From positions 1-63,654 of the forward strand of contig NZ_AZEB01000016.1 in NCBI RefSeq assembly GCF_001434135.1: DNA of 63,654 nt, written 5' to 3'. The notes below the pieces were generated by a model. That model was given only the letters and a program-made list of their open reading frames with translations, had not been told where the DNA came from and made no database searches. This document shows positions 7,803 through 15,740 of this stretch, in pieces. The stretch is from Lentilactobacillus kisonensis DSM 19906 = JCM 15041 (lineage in GTDB: Bacteria; Bacillota; Bacilli; Lactobacillales; Lactobacillaceae). Numbering within the stretch: position 1 is the stretch's first letter; every line of letters starts with the position of its first letter. The position numbers and the translations under genes were made by a program.

Positions 7803-7907
7803 TTAACTCACGCTCAATGTCGGGTCCTTCATCTTTAATAATAAGGCTAAATCTTGGCTAAGAGGTGCTGCCATTAGAATGTTAATGTTTGAATTAATAA
7901 TTGTCAT
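7803..7907 (-). CDS. liv leader peptide, 34 residues
   Basis: A short gene with GGAGG (7916-7920) eight bases before its ATG. It begins MTIINSNINILMAAP and continues LSQDLALLLKMK. There are four Ile and six or more Leu codons, with runs ATT ATT, ATT AAC ATT CTA and TTA GCC TTA TTA TTA. It lies 35 bases after a strong promoter and is followed by mutually exclusive hairpins and a terminator before livJ. By analogy with ilv/leu leaders, ribosome stalling on scarce charged tRNA-Leu or tRNA-Ile would change which hairpin forms. The function is inferred; the frame, ribosome site and hairpins are seen directly. Confidence 0.8.
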   Translation of the reverse strand: MTIINSNINILMAAPLSQDLALLLKMKDPTLSVS

Positions 7908-7947
7908 GACCGCTACCTCCTTACCAAGAATTTAATGATTGGTTAGA

Positions 7948-7976
7948 AGTATAGTAATCCTCTAATAAAATGTCAA
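7948..7976 (-). promoter_or_regulatory. Promoter of the liv leader and operon
   Basis: TTGACA (7971-7976), 17 bases, TATACT (7948-7953). Near-consensus housekeeping promoter placed just upstream of the leader peptide. Confidence 0.85.
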
Positions 7977-8052
7977 CCTTTCTAATCAAATTAGTATATT
8001 CTTTGTAATCAACGAACGCGCTTCAATCACTTACCAGCAAGGGATCGCTCAA

Positions 8053-9123
8053 TTATAAAATAATTAATTTTCTAGGAGCAGTCGTTAACCGTTCATTGCC
8101 ATCAGCCGTAATTAACAGGTCGTCTTCAATCCGCACCCCGCCTAATTTGGGCAGGTAAATCCCCGGTTCCACGGTCATGACATTATTGATTGCTGAAATG
8201 TTTGATTGCCATCGTGGGCCAAAGTTGGGCCCCTCATGGATATCTAACCCAATACCGTGACCACTTCCATGCTCATAATACTTTCCATATCCCCGTTTAC
8301 GAATAAAATCACGGCCAGCAGCATCGACGTCACGGCCATTTGCGCCCGGCTTAATCACCGCAAACATTTTTTCCTGTGCCTGATAGACAATTTCATGAAT
8401 GTGTTTCAATTGGTCACCGGGATCACCCAGGGCAAACGTCCGGGTAATGTCTGAGGTGTAATGATCAACGTAAAAGCCAAAATCAACCGTCACCATATCA
8501 GCTTCAGCTAACTGCTTATTAGACGCCGCTCCATGGGGTAGTGCAGACCGGTAGCCACTCGCAACAATCGTATCAAAACTTGGCTTTTCGGCACCATGAT
8601 CAAGCATCCAATTATTTAACCAGTTAGAAACCTGCCGTTCGGTCTGGCCAACGGTAACGTGTTTAATTAATTGTTCAAACCCCTCACTCGCCAGAGAAGT
8701 CGATTTTCGCAGCGCCGCAACCTCATCTTGACCCTTTACTTCCCGTAGCTTTTCGATGACCCCATCTTCAGCAATTAAAGCGTCACCAAATAACTGGCTG
8801 AGTAACTGATAAAGTTGAAAGCTAATCGACGTTTCAAATCCGACCCGCTGAAACTTTGGTCCGGTCAGTACCTTTCGGGCAACTTGGTAGTAATCCCGCG
8901 TAATTGCTAAATCAATGTCTTTTGGTAACGACTGGGAAAGTTCCTCTTGGTAACGGGCATCGGTAATTAGCGTCACCGTTTTAGGCGTGACCGTTAAACA
9001 GCCATCCCCGGGCAATCCCTGAAACCCGGTTAAATACGTTAAATTAACTGGATTAGTAACAATAAACGCATCCAGCCCTAATTCTTCAATAGCGTCTTGA
9101 AATTTTACTATTCGCTGATCCAC
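8053..9123 (-). CDS. pepQ: Xaa-Pro dipeptidase PepQ (M24 family)
   Basis: A 356-residue metallopeptidase that cleaves Xaa-Pro dipeptides in the cytosol. The first ~130 residues are the creatinase-type N-domain. The catalytic M24 domain shows the metal ligands in order: VDFG and TSDITRTF (two Asp), GHGIGLDIHEGP (His), VEPGIYL (Glu) and GGVRIEDDLLIT (Glu). The start is GTG at 9123 behind AGGAGGAG. It is the last gene of a GNAT-MFS-pepQ run. In lactobacilli pepQ is often near ccpA, but no ccpA is visible here. Confidence 0.92.
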   Translation of the reverse strand: MDQRIVKFQDAIEELGLDAFIVTNPVNLTYLTGFQGLPGDGCLTVTPKTVTLITDARYQEELSQSLPKDIDLAITRDYYQVARKVLTGPKFQRVGFETSISFQLYQLLSQLFGDALIAEDGVIEKLREVKGQDEVAALRKSTSLASEGFEQLIKHVTVGQTERQVSNWLNNWMLDHGAEKPSFDTIVASGYRSALPHGAASNKQLAEADMVTVDFGFYVDHYTSDITRTFALGDPGDQLKHIHEIVYQAQEKMFAVIKPGANGRDVDAAGRDFIRKRGYGKYYEHGSGHGIGLDIHEGPNFGPRWQSNISAINNVMTVEPGIYLPKLGGVRIEDDLLITADGNERLTTAPRKLIIL

Positions 9124-9150
9124 TATTGTCTCCTCCTTCTGTCAAACGGC

Positions 9151-10353
9151 CTAGTCGCTAAAAACATACCTTTCATGGTCGACTAGTAAGCCCACAGAAG
9201 TCATCAAAGCCAAAATAACGATCAAGAAAACAATTACCACTACCCAACTTCCTGTCAGCCCATGGATCCAACCACATAACATTGGCCCCACAGCTGCCAA
9301 TAAATAGCCAAATGATTGCCCCATTCCGGAAACAGCCGCCGTTTCGTTGGGATTCCTAGTCTTAAGATTAAACAGCGTCATCGCTTCACTAAACGCCATA
9401 TTAGTCGATAGTCCCAACAAGACGCAAGCAACGACCGCAAACCAGAAACTCATCGGTGCCAGTAAAAGGCAGCTAAGCCCGGCAACGAAGATCACAGCAA
9501 TTGTTAGTACCATCGTTGATTGCCGTTTAGCTTCACTAATAATCCTTGGAATGATAAATGAAAACGGCAGGGCGGTGATTTGCAGCAAGCCGAGCAAGTA
9601 TCCAGCCGTATTTTGCTTAATCCCGGAAGCCATCAAGATAGGTGGCAACCAGGTCAAAATTGAATAAAACAGCAATGATTGCAACCCCATAAAGCCACCA
9701 AGCGCCCAGGCTAATGGCCGCTTCCATGGTGAGGTTTGCGTTTGACCGTGATGATAAGCCTGCCCCTTATTCGGTTCCGCTTTAGACTGGCTAACGCTCA
9801 AACAAACGGCCACAATAATGGCAACAATCGGAATAATTGAAATAAATTGCATCATCACCTGCCAAGATATCCATTGACTAATGACCGAACTAAAACCGGC
9901 AGAAATTGCGCTAGATAATGACATCGCAAAAACATACATCCCCGTATAGGTTCCGATTCGCATTGGAAATAAATAGGAAACCAGCGTTGGTGCTAACACG
10001 TTAAGCATGGCAATCCCACAACCGATACAAATCGTCCCGATCAATAAGCCGGTGAAGGAATAGACCCGAACAAAGTTACCAATCGCTAGTAACCCGAGGT
10101 CAGCCATCGTTACCGGCAAAATCCCAAATCGTCGAATAAAGAACGTCACCGTTGGAGATAAAAGGCCAAAACAGATCAGGGGAATCGTGGTTAAGCTACC
10201 CAGAAACCACTCGGGTAAGCTAAACGAATTCTGAATGTTGGCTAAGATTGGTGGCACCACGGTAATTGCCGTCCGCATATTAGCCCCCACCAAGAATATT
10301 AATAATGCACCAAGAAGAACCCGATGGGACCTTGGCGTTGTCTCTATTTTCAT
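9151..10353 (-). CDS. MFS transporter, CynX/NimT type
   Basis: A 400-residue, twelve-segment membrane protein. GANMRTAITVVPPILANIQNSF near residue 23 is the hallmark of the CynX/NimT branch (cyanate and 2-nitroimidazole transporters), and SGMGQSFGYLLAAVGP near 345 matches the second half. Substrate unknown. Start ATG. It begins five bases after the stop of the acetyltransferase and ends 27 bases before pepQ, so the three genes probably form one transcript. Confidence 0.85.
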   Translation of the reverse strand: MKIETTPRSHRVLLGALLIFLVGANMRTAITVVPPILANIQNSFSLPEWFLGSLTTIPLICFGLLSPTVTFFIRRFGILPVTMADLGLLAIGNFVRVYSFTGLLIGTICIGCGIAMLNVLAPTLVSYLFPMRIGTYTGMYVFAMSLSSAISAGFSSVISQWISWQVMMQFISIIPIVAIIVAVCLSVSQSKAEPNKGQAYHHGQTQTSPWKRPLAWALGGFMGLQSLLFYSILTWLPPILMASGIKQNTAGYLLGLLQITALPFSFIIPRIISEAKRQSTMVLTIAVIFVAGLSCLLLAPMSFWFAVVACVLLGLSTNMAFSEAMTLFNLKTRNPNETAAVSGMGQSFGYLLAAVGPMLCGWIHGLTGSWVVVIVFLIVILALMTSVGLLVDHERYVFSD

Positions 10354-10358
10354 CTAAT

Positions 10359-10802
10359 CTACACCAGTTCTTTCTCTAAGATCCGCATCTTACGCCCCAT
10401 TTGATCAATCGAGGTATCAATTTGCTGATACCCCAGCTTTTCATACAACCCAATGTGTTTAGTCACAATGTACGCTTTTAAAAAGCCAACTTGCGTCAAC
10501 TGATCCTCTGCAATTGTGACCAAACGCTGGCTCAAATGCTGGCCACGGTATGCTTCATCTACGAAAACATAACCGATAAACGGCGAATAACCGCTGGCTT
10601 TAACGATGTCTTCCTTTACAATCGCGCAAAAGCCAACCAACTTGTCACTATCAACCAGCACGATCACCCGTTCCCAATCTAAGAATCGATGGGCAATCAT
10701 TTCATTTGCTAAGTACTTGCCAGCAGGCCATGAAACCGCCCCAATCAATTTCGCAAAATGGTGCCACTTTGGATCACGATCGGCTAAGATATCCTGTTCC
10801 AA
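10359..10802 (-). CDS. GNAT-family N-acetyltransferase
   Basis: A 147-residue acetyltransferase. The acetyl-CoA loop appears as VDEAYRGQHLSQRLV near residue 85, preceded by the beta strand FIGYVFV; the C-terminal GLYEKLGYQQID is the usual strand-turn of the fold. The acceptor is unknown. I choose TTG at 10802: AAGGAG lies seven bases upstream, whereas the longer frame from a GTG at 10832 has no ribosome site and would run through that AAGGAG. First gene of the operon with the MFS gene and pepQ. Confidence 0.85.
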   Translation of the reverse strand: MEQDILADRDPKWHHFAKLIGAVSWPAGKYLANEMIAHRFLDWERVIVLVDSDKLVGFCAIVKEDIVKASGYSPFIGYVFVDEAYRGQHLSQRLVTIAEDQLTQVGFLKAYIVTKHIGLYEKLGYQQIDTSIDQMGRKMRILEKELV

Positions 10803-10909
10803 TTTTAGTCTCCTTCCATATGCTATTTTCACTTCAAGTAATTCAATTATAGCCTATTTAATCAAGATTATGAAAGGCGGTTAATCTGTTTTCAGTATTT
10901 AAATCCGGT

Positions 10910-10937
10910 TTGCGCGACTAATTCACTGAGATATAAT
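10910..10937 (+). promoter_or_regulatory. Promoter of the LOG-family gene
   Basis: TTGCGC (10910-10915), 16 bases, TATAAT (10932-10937), 27 bases before the start codon. Confidence 0.55.
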
Positions 10938-10964
10938 ATACAAAAAGCAAAGTGAGGATTTCTA

Positions 10965-11563
10965 ATGAAAAAAATTGCCGTATACTGTGGCGCTAGTTCT
11001 GGAAACCAACAAATCTATACTGAATCAGCAGTGACCCTAGCTGATTGGTTTATTGAAAATCACTATGAATTAATTTATGGTGGTGGCGGCGTTGGCTTAA
11101 TGGGCGTCATCTCCGACCGGATTTTAGCCAAAGGTGGCAAAGTTCACGGTGTCATGCCAAAGCAATTGGTTGATCACGGCGCCGAATCCCCCCCCAACTG
11201 GAATCATTATCAGAATTAACCGTTGTCAAGGACATGTCCGAACGCAAGGTAAAAATGATGGAACTCTCCGATGGCTGTATTGCAATGCCGGGTGGTGTGG
11301 GGACTTTGGAGGAAATTACCCAGTCATTTTCTTGGGCCCGACTCAATGACAATCCCAACCCCTGCGCGTTTTACAATGTTAATCATTACTACCAGCCACT
11401 AATTGCCATGTTTGATCAAATGGTCACTGCTGGTTTCTTAAGTGCTGACGACCGCCAGAAGCTCATTTTTTCCGATTCACTGTCAGCCATTCAGCAATTT
11501 ATGACAAGTTATATCCCGCCACAAGTGCGAACGTATGATGAAGATCAGCCAAGTAACTCGTAA
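10965..11563 (+). pseudogene. LOG-family (TIGR00730) protein, frame broken at an 8-C tract
   Basis: LOG proteins are nucleoside-monophosphate phosphoribohydrolases with a Rossmann fold. The first part (10965 onward) has MKKIAVYCGASSG and YGGGGVGLMGVISD; the second part has the PGGVGTLEEI motif and the Arg of the active site in MSERK. The two parts are in different frames. The break lies at eight C (11188-11195): with six or nine C the frame reads AESP(P)QLESLSELTVVKDM and joins them perfectly. As read, translation stops at 11219. It may be a real frameshift, a slippage switch or a base-calling error. Ribosome site GAGG seven bases before the ATG. Confidence 0.85.
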
Positions 11564-11593
11564 AGTTAGCAATACGACAATTGTAGTTAGCCT

Positions 11594-12661
11594 CTACTTG
11601 TTTTGCCAGACTTCCCTCGGCAAATAGGGCAATTGCCGCAATCGGCTTTGCACTGATTTTAATCGGTACGTCAGCATGCGGTTAAAGGAGCGGCGAAAGT
11701 CTTTGCCGTGGGTTGCGTAATCAGTTCCCTCAAATCGGGAAACACCACTATTATCACGGTAGTCAACTGAAACATCCCGCATCAGCCACTCGTGATTTTT
11801 CATATACCGCATCACAGCGTCGGGCGTTGAAACTTTCAATGCGATTCGGGTAAGGAACTGCTGAGCGCTTGCTTGGTCCCGATAGTATTCGGCCTCCCTG
11901 GCAGAAATATAGTTCGTATCGGCAACGATTAGCTGATTAGCCAACAGTGACCGGAATTTATCAGAGACAGTCAACTGACGGGTTCCCTCAGGATTTATGT
12001 ACGTGATCTGGCTTAATTCATATTCCTGATGGGAATTTAGCTCTTGCGTCACCTGTTGCTTAGTACCAGGCGCGCCACCCATCAGAATATGAAAATTATT
12101 CATAATGAGCGGCATGTCTAACGTCAGCTCAAGTTCTGAAAGTTGCGGGGCAATCAGCATCGGTAAAATTCTTTCTATCAATAAACTTACTAATGGTTCA
12201 TCGAGCGAATTTAAAAATCGGTTGGGATTGATTGTGATCGAAACCTGAATGTCGTGGTTAGGCTGGCCAATTGTTGGGATACTGGTAATTGTGATGTATT
12301 TACTAACCGTGTACCCAAACCCCAGTGGGCTACGAATAACGTATTGGGTACTATCAAATAATTGATAACGACGATAAAGAATCATGCTTTGATAGGCGTC
12401 CTTGCCCACTACCGGGGAAGGGCCGCTTTTTTGTGCTGTGGGAAATGCCTCGACAAAGCTTTGCAACTTGAGATACTGCTGCTGACTCATAATACTTGTC
12501 AACTTGACCGTCTCCGCTTCGAATTGCAGCTGCTTTATCGGATAATCAATTTGTCGACGATTAAAACGGTCGGTCATTTTTGTTTGGTAAGCTTGGTTAA
12601 GACGTCGGTAGTTTTCCGATTGGTAACCATTTGGATTAAACACATCATCGTACCTTGGCAA
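11594..12661 (-). CDS. Unrecognised 355-residue protein
   Basis: I do not recognise this protein. It is soluble, rich in Arg, Gln and Tyr, and has no signal peptide or membrane segment. It begins PRYDDVFNPNGYQSENYRRL and has a Tyr/Arg-rich C-terminus with MLTYRLKSVQSRLRQLPYLP. The start is placed at TTG 12661 because GGAGG sits nine bases before it; the longer frame to 12721 has no ribosome site and would place that GGAGG inside the gene. No clear promoter points at it; a perfect promoter just upstream faces the other way and lies between inverted repeats, so expression may depend on that segment. Confidence 0.7.
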   Translation of the reverse strand: MPRYDDVFNPNGYQSENYRRLNQAYQTKMTDRFNRRQIDYPIKQLQFEAETVKLTSIMSQQQYLKLQSFVEAFPTAQKSGPSPVVGKDAYQSMILYRRYQLFDSTQYVIRSPLGFGYTVSKYITITSIPTIGQPNHDIQVSITINPNRFLNSLDEPLVSLLIERILPMLIAPQLSELELTLDMPLIMNNFHILMGGAPGTKQQVTQELNSHQEYELSQITYINPEGTRQLTVSDKFRSLLANQLIVADTNYISAREAEYYRDQASAQQFLTRIALKVSTPDAVMRYMKNHEWLMRDVSVDYRDNSGVSRFEGTDYATHGKDFRRSFNRMLTYRLKSVQSRLRQLPYLPREVWQNK

Positions 12662-12720
12662 AATTAGTAGCCTCCTTGTTCTAATTGCACTAATTTTAAG
12701 CTGAATCTGCCACTCGGTCA

Positions 12721-12799
12721 AACTCGAATTGTTTTTGCTGGCAACGTTGACAAGCTTAGTTGTTAGCGTTATAATATAAGTATATTAACAATTCGAGTT
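12721..12799. repeat. 13-bp perfect inverted repeat enclosing a consensus promoter
   Basis: AACTCGAATTGTT at 12721-12733 and its exact complement AACAATTCGAGTT at 12787-12799, 53 bases apart. The segment between holds TTGACA-17-TATAAT. The arrangement resembles an invertible promoter, but no recombinase gene is next to it. Confidence 0.75.
12747..12775 (+). promoter_or_regulatory. Perfect consensus promoter
   Basis: TTGACA (12747-12752), exactly 17 bases, TATAAT (12770-12775). It faces right, away from the unknown gene at 11594-12661, and no reading frame follows before a terminator 40 bases on. Confidence 0.85.
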
Positions 12800-12855
12800 A
12801 GATAATTTGTTTGAAACCACCAGTTCTTAAATACTGGTGGTTATTTTTTTATTTT
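12782..12855 (+). ncRNA. Candidate small RNA of about 70 nt
   Basis: A perfect promoter is followed within 40 bases by a strong terminator (ACCACCAGT, eight-base loop, ACTGGTGGT, T-rich tail at 12818-12855). No start codon with a ribosome site lies between. The predicted transcript begins near 12782 and contains the right arm of the 13-bp inverted repeat. Confidence 0.5.
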
Positions 12856-12979
12856 TAAGGTTATTCAATCATCTTTACATCTAATTATCATTGTCATTAG
12901 GAGAAGATGGTTCTACCAAACTAATCAAAAAGCTCAAAAACTTACAACATTTATACAAGCATATTTTTTACGAAAAAAA

Positions 12980-13020
12980 TCGACAGCCTGAAAAAGTCTT
13001 CAGGTTTGTCGGTCTTTTTA
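12980..13020. terminator. Terminator downstream of the GH59-like gene
   Basis: GACAGCCTGA and TCAGGTTTGTC pair with A-rich and T-rich flanks, so it can act on either strand. It lies about 80 bases beyond the stop of the minus-strand gene. The rest of 12856-13100 shows no gene. Confidence 0.65.
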
Positions 13021-13100
13021 ATGCCTCGATTTAATGTGACTCATCAACAATTATTTTCTTATTCATATTAATTCCATCCATGTTAGCTGAACCGCTTCTT

Positions 13101-15656
13101 TTACGCCAACCACTCAACGGCATCCAGCGTATAAGTCCCATCAATAACCGTTAGTTTCACTTTGTGCTCACCGTTAGTTAAACCAGAAACCAGGATATTT
13201 TCAGTCCGATCAGCGGCAGTTTGCGGTTGGCGATTCCAATCAAGCATTTGACCATCAACAACAATTCGCAATCGACTGGCTTTTTCCTGTTTGCCAATTA
13301 ATGAAAAGCCTATCCCGGCGAAATCAAATGTAATTTTAGTTGGGTTATCAGCATTCGCAGTTCCATATGAAAGCGTCCGGTTCCATTTGGTGTTACCCAA
13401 ACCGCAAACGTGGTTCCATTGACCACGATACGAAATCCCATCATCCAAATCGTCTAATCGCTTCGAGACAAGGGGGCTCTCTTTTTGAGCTTTGGTGATC
13501 GTCAAGCGTTGAATCTGGGTGTGGTAATAGCCACAGCCAATTTTAACGCGACCACTGAATTTGGGATTATCTGTATCCACAAAATTAAACACAGTTTGGT
13601 CATCGACCACTGCCCGCAGCGTGTTACCGGATGCCGTAAAGATAATTTGGTGAGTTTTATCCAATTTTAGGTTATCCACGTGCGTTAAACAAATGATTTG
13701 GTCGTCCTTGATTAACTGGCAGAGCCCGTCACTAAACAGCTTAAAAACATACGGGGCGCTTTCAAGGCGGCCCTTGACATCAGTGAGCTCCCGCAAACCA
13801 ATTCCGAAATAGTTTCCAGTTGGTGAATTTTGTTGCGTCTGATTATCAAATTTCATCGTAGTGGTTACCGAATAATCCGTCCACTTATCATCACCGACCG
13901 TTAAATTAGGCGCAAATGAGTATTCCCAGTCTAGTGCCCGCTCGTCTTCTGTAATCATCTGTTGCAGGACTTGATGACTATCTTGGTTGATCACTTCAAA
14001 GGCACCACCCTGATCCGTGGTGTACCGTGGCGTGTTACCACGAGCCGCTAAATAGTTAGCCGCATACTTTCCATAAGTGAAGTCGTCGTCATACAAAACA
14101 TCGGTGTGGTTGTTAACACCCAGCGTATAATCGTCATGGCGGCTAACCAGTCGCTGATAAGCAACGGTTTCATCATTTTTAAGGTCCAGCGTCGTTGCTG
14201 TTACAATTGAATGGGGCTTAACCACAACATCCGCCTGATCATTTACTGGTGTTACGACTTCTCTCAGTTGTTTCAAATGCTGATCGTAATCTTCTTCAGG
14301 ATGACTAGGGCCAACGCTTTGCCAAATGAATAGTTTTCGGTTTGCATCCCCAGCTAGATGTTTCACTTCAAGGTGATAGGTTCTCGCTTGAGGACTATCG
14401 TTAACCATCACCGTTGAAAAGTCACGCTTGTCAGGTGCCATTAAGGTGAGGTAACTCGGGGCATCTCGGTGATGATCCAAGTTTTCGGTACCGCCAACAC
14501 CGCTATCACACGCACTGGTTAAATATCGCCAAGCACCTTCGTCTGCCCAACCAGCCTTAGCAAAGTCACTAAAGTGTTTCATACATTGCAGCCCAACGTT
14601 ATCAACTTCAAAGTGACCGGACCATGGTCGGCTGGCAGCGATTAATTCTTTATGGCTGTAATTAACACCCGGATAATAAGCCGAAACCGCTGGCTGGAAA
14701 ATATAAAAACTCCGCCGTGATTTTACGTAACTCTTAATGAGCCGGTTAGCCACGTCTAAGCCACTCTGAACGCCGCCAATCCCATCTCCATTTGATGCCT
14801 TTACCCGATACTTACCAAACGTCATTGGCGCAATACCTTCGCTGTACCAGACTTCATGGTGATACTGATCAGCTAGCTGAGTAAACGGTTGTTGATCCCC
14901 GTCGTTGGTATTGTAGTGAAAGCCAACCGCAGCGACTTGCTTCCTGAGTTCTGGATCAGCCACCATCATATCGCCGAAATCAGTTTCATAATTTTGATCG
15001 GCCGCAATAAGTTTAATTTGCTGATAATCATTTATCGGAAAGTCAGCAGGAAAGCCGGTTTGGTCATGACGTAATCGTTTCGCGAACCACTTAATCCATT
15101 TAACCATTGGGTGCTTGGTTTCATTGCGATCGGGATCAACGTAATTAATCAAATAGCCATATTGCTGATACGCGGCAATGATCGTTTGATTATACCACTG
15201 ATACATCGGCTCAAAAGCAGTTTCCGGTACATTTTGATCTGGATTAGCGGTTTTCACGTTCACCCATGCTTGCCGTAAGAAACCCGGTTCACCCCAACGA
15301 AGAAGTGCCGTCTTGAGGTTTGGTTGAACTTCCTTAGCATCGGCAACCAATTGAAACCCAGCGCCTCGACGAACGTTAGCTGCTTCACCTTGGTGGCGAA
15401 TTGTTGCCGGCTCGGTTCCCGATGACGTGTTACCATCATCACCCATTTCCAACTTAATCATTCGCATCAACGGGTGCTTACCGCCAAACAGGATTTGGAG
15501 AATCTGATGATAACTATCTTCGTGTTCCCATTTATAATCTAGCAATAATCGAGACGAATTATTACAACTAAGGTAACCAAATCCCTTGAACGTATTGGCA
15601 TCCCCAGCGTTCAAATCCAGCTGGTCCCCGTCAATCACAAAACTTGTTTTATTCAT
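13101..15656 (-). CDS. GH59-like glycosidase (galactocerebrosidase family)
   Basis: An 851-residue protein without signal peptide, so likely intracellular. The N-terminal half is a TIM barrel resembling animal GALC: GFGYLSCNNSSRLLLDY near residue 25, then KLEMGDDGNTSSGTEP near 67. A likely acid/base Glu is in DPDRNETKH and a nucleophile Glu in EVWYSEGIAPM. Residues from about 530 resemble the lectin-like beta-sandwich of the family, and the last ~110 residues form a further small beta domain. GH59 enzymes remove beta-galactose. It follows the beta-glucuronidase gene on the same strand with a hairpin between, and I infer a role in trimming galactose from imported oligosaccharides. The family is fairly certain; the substrate is inference. 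Confidence 0.75.
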   Translation of the reverse strand: MNKTSFVIDGDQLDLNAGDANTFKGFGYLSCNNSSRLLLDYKWEHEDSYHQILQILFGGKHPLMRMIKLEMGDDGNTSSGTEPATIRHQGEAANVRRGAGFQLVADAKEVQPNLKTALLRWGEPGFLRQAWVNVKTANPDQNVPETAFEPMYQWYNQTIIAAYQQYGYLINYVDPDRNETKHPMVKWIKWFAKRLRHDQTGFPADFPINDYQQIKLIAADQNYETDFGDMMVADPELRKQVAAVGFHYNTNDGDQQPFTQLADQYHHEVWYSEGIAPMTFGKYRVKASNGDGIGGVQSGLDVANRLIKSYVKSRRSFYIFQPAVSAYYPGVNYSHKELIAASRPWSGHFEVDNVGLQCMKHFSDFAKAGWADEGAWRYLTSACDSGVGGTENLDHHRDAPSYLTLMAPDKRDFSTVMVNDSPQARTYHLEVKHLAGDANRKLFIWQSVGPSHPEEDYDQHLKQLREVVTPVNDQADVVVKPHSIVTATTLDLKNDETVAYQRLVSRHDDYTLGVNNHTDVLYDDDFTYGKYAANYLAARGNTPRYTTDQGGAFEVINQDSHQVLQQMITEDERALDWEYSFAPNLTVGDDKWTDYSVTTTMKFDNQTQQNSPTGNYFGIGLRELTDVKGRLESAPYVFKLFSDGLCQLIKDDQIICLTHVDNLKLDKTHQIIFTASGNTLRAVVDDQTVFNFVDTDNPKFSGRVKIGCGYYHTQIQRLTITKAQKESPLVSKRLDDLDDGISYRGQWNHVCGLGNTKWNRTLSYGTANADNPTKITFDFAGIGFSLIGKQEKASRLRIVVDGQMLDWNRQPQTAADRTENILVSGLTNGEHKVKLTVIDGTYTLDAVEWLA

Positions 15657-15683
15657 CTTTGGTAACTCCCTTTGTTCTTGATA

Positions 15684-15724
15684 AAAGCAGTGACCAATGC
15701 AAATTCACATGGTCACTTCTTTTT
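15684..15724 (-). terminator. Hairpin between uidA and the GH59-like gene
   Basis: AGTGACCA and TGGTCACT pair over eight bases; the minus-strand side is followed by GCTTTTATC, so it looks like a partial terminator that lowers read-through into the GH59-like gene. Confidence 0.6.
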
Positions 15725-15740
15725 TTCTAATTTAGTTATA

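Noticed and set aside
11234-11563. Separate small gene after the LOG N-terminal half
   Set aside because: Its frame continues upstream to the 8-C tract and completes the LOG fold; one broken gene is the simpler reading.
12661-12721. Longer N-terminus of the unknown 355-residue protein
   Set aside because: The extension has no ribosome site and contains the GGAGG that serves the TTG at 12661.
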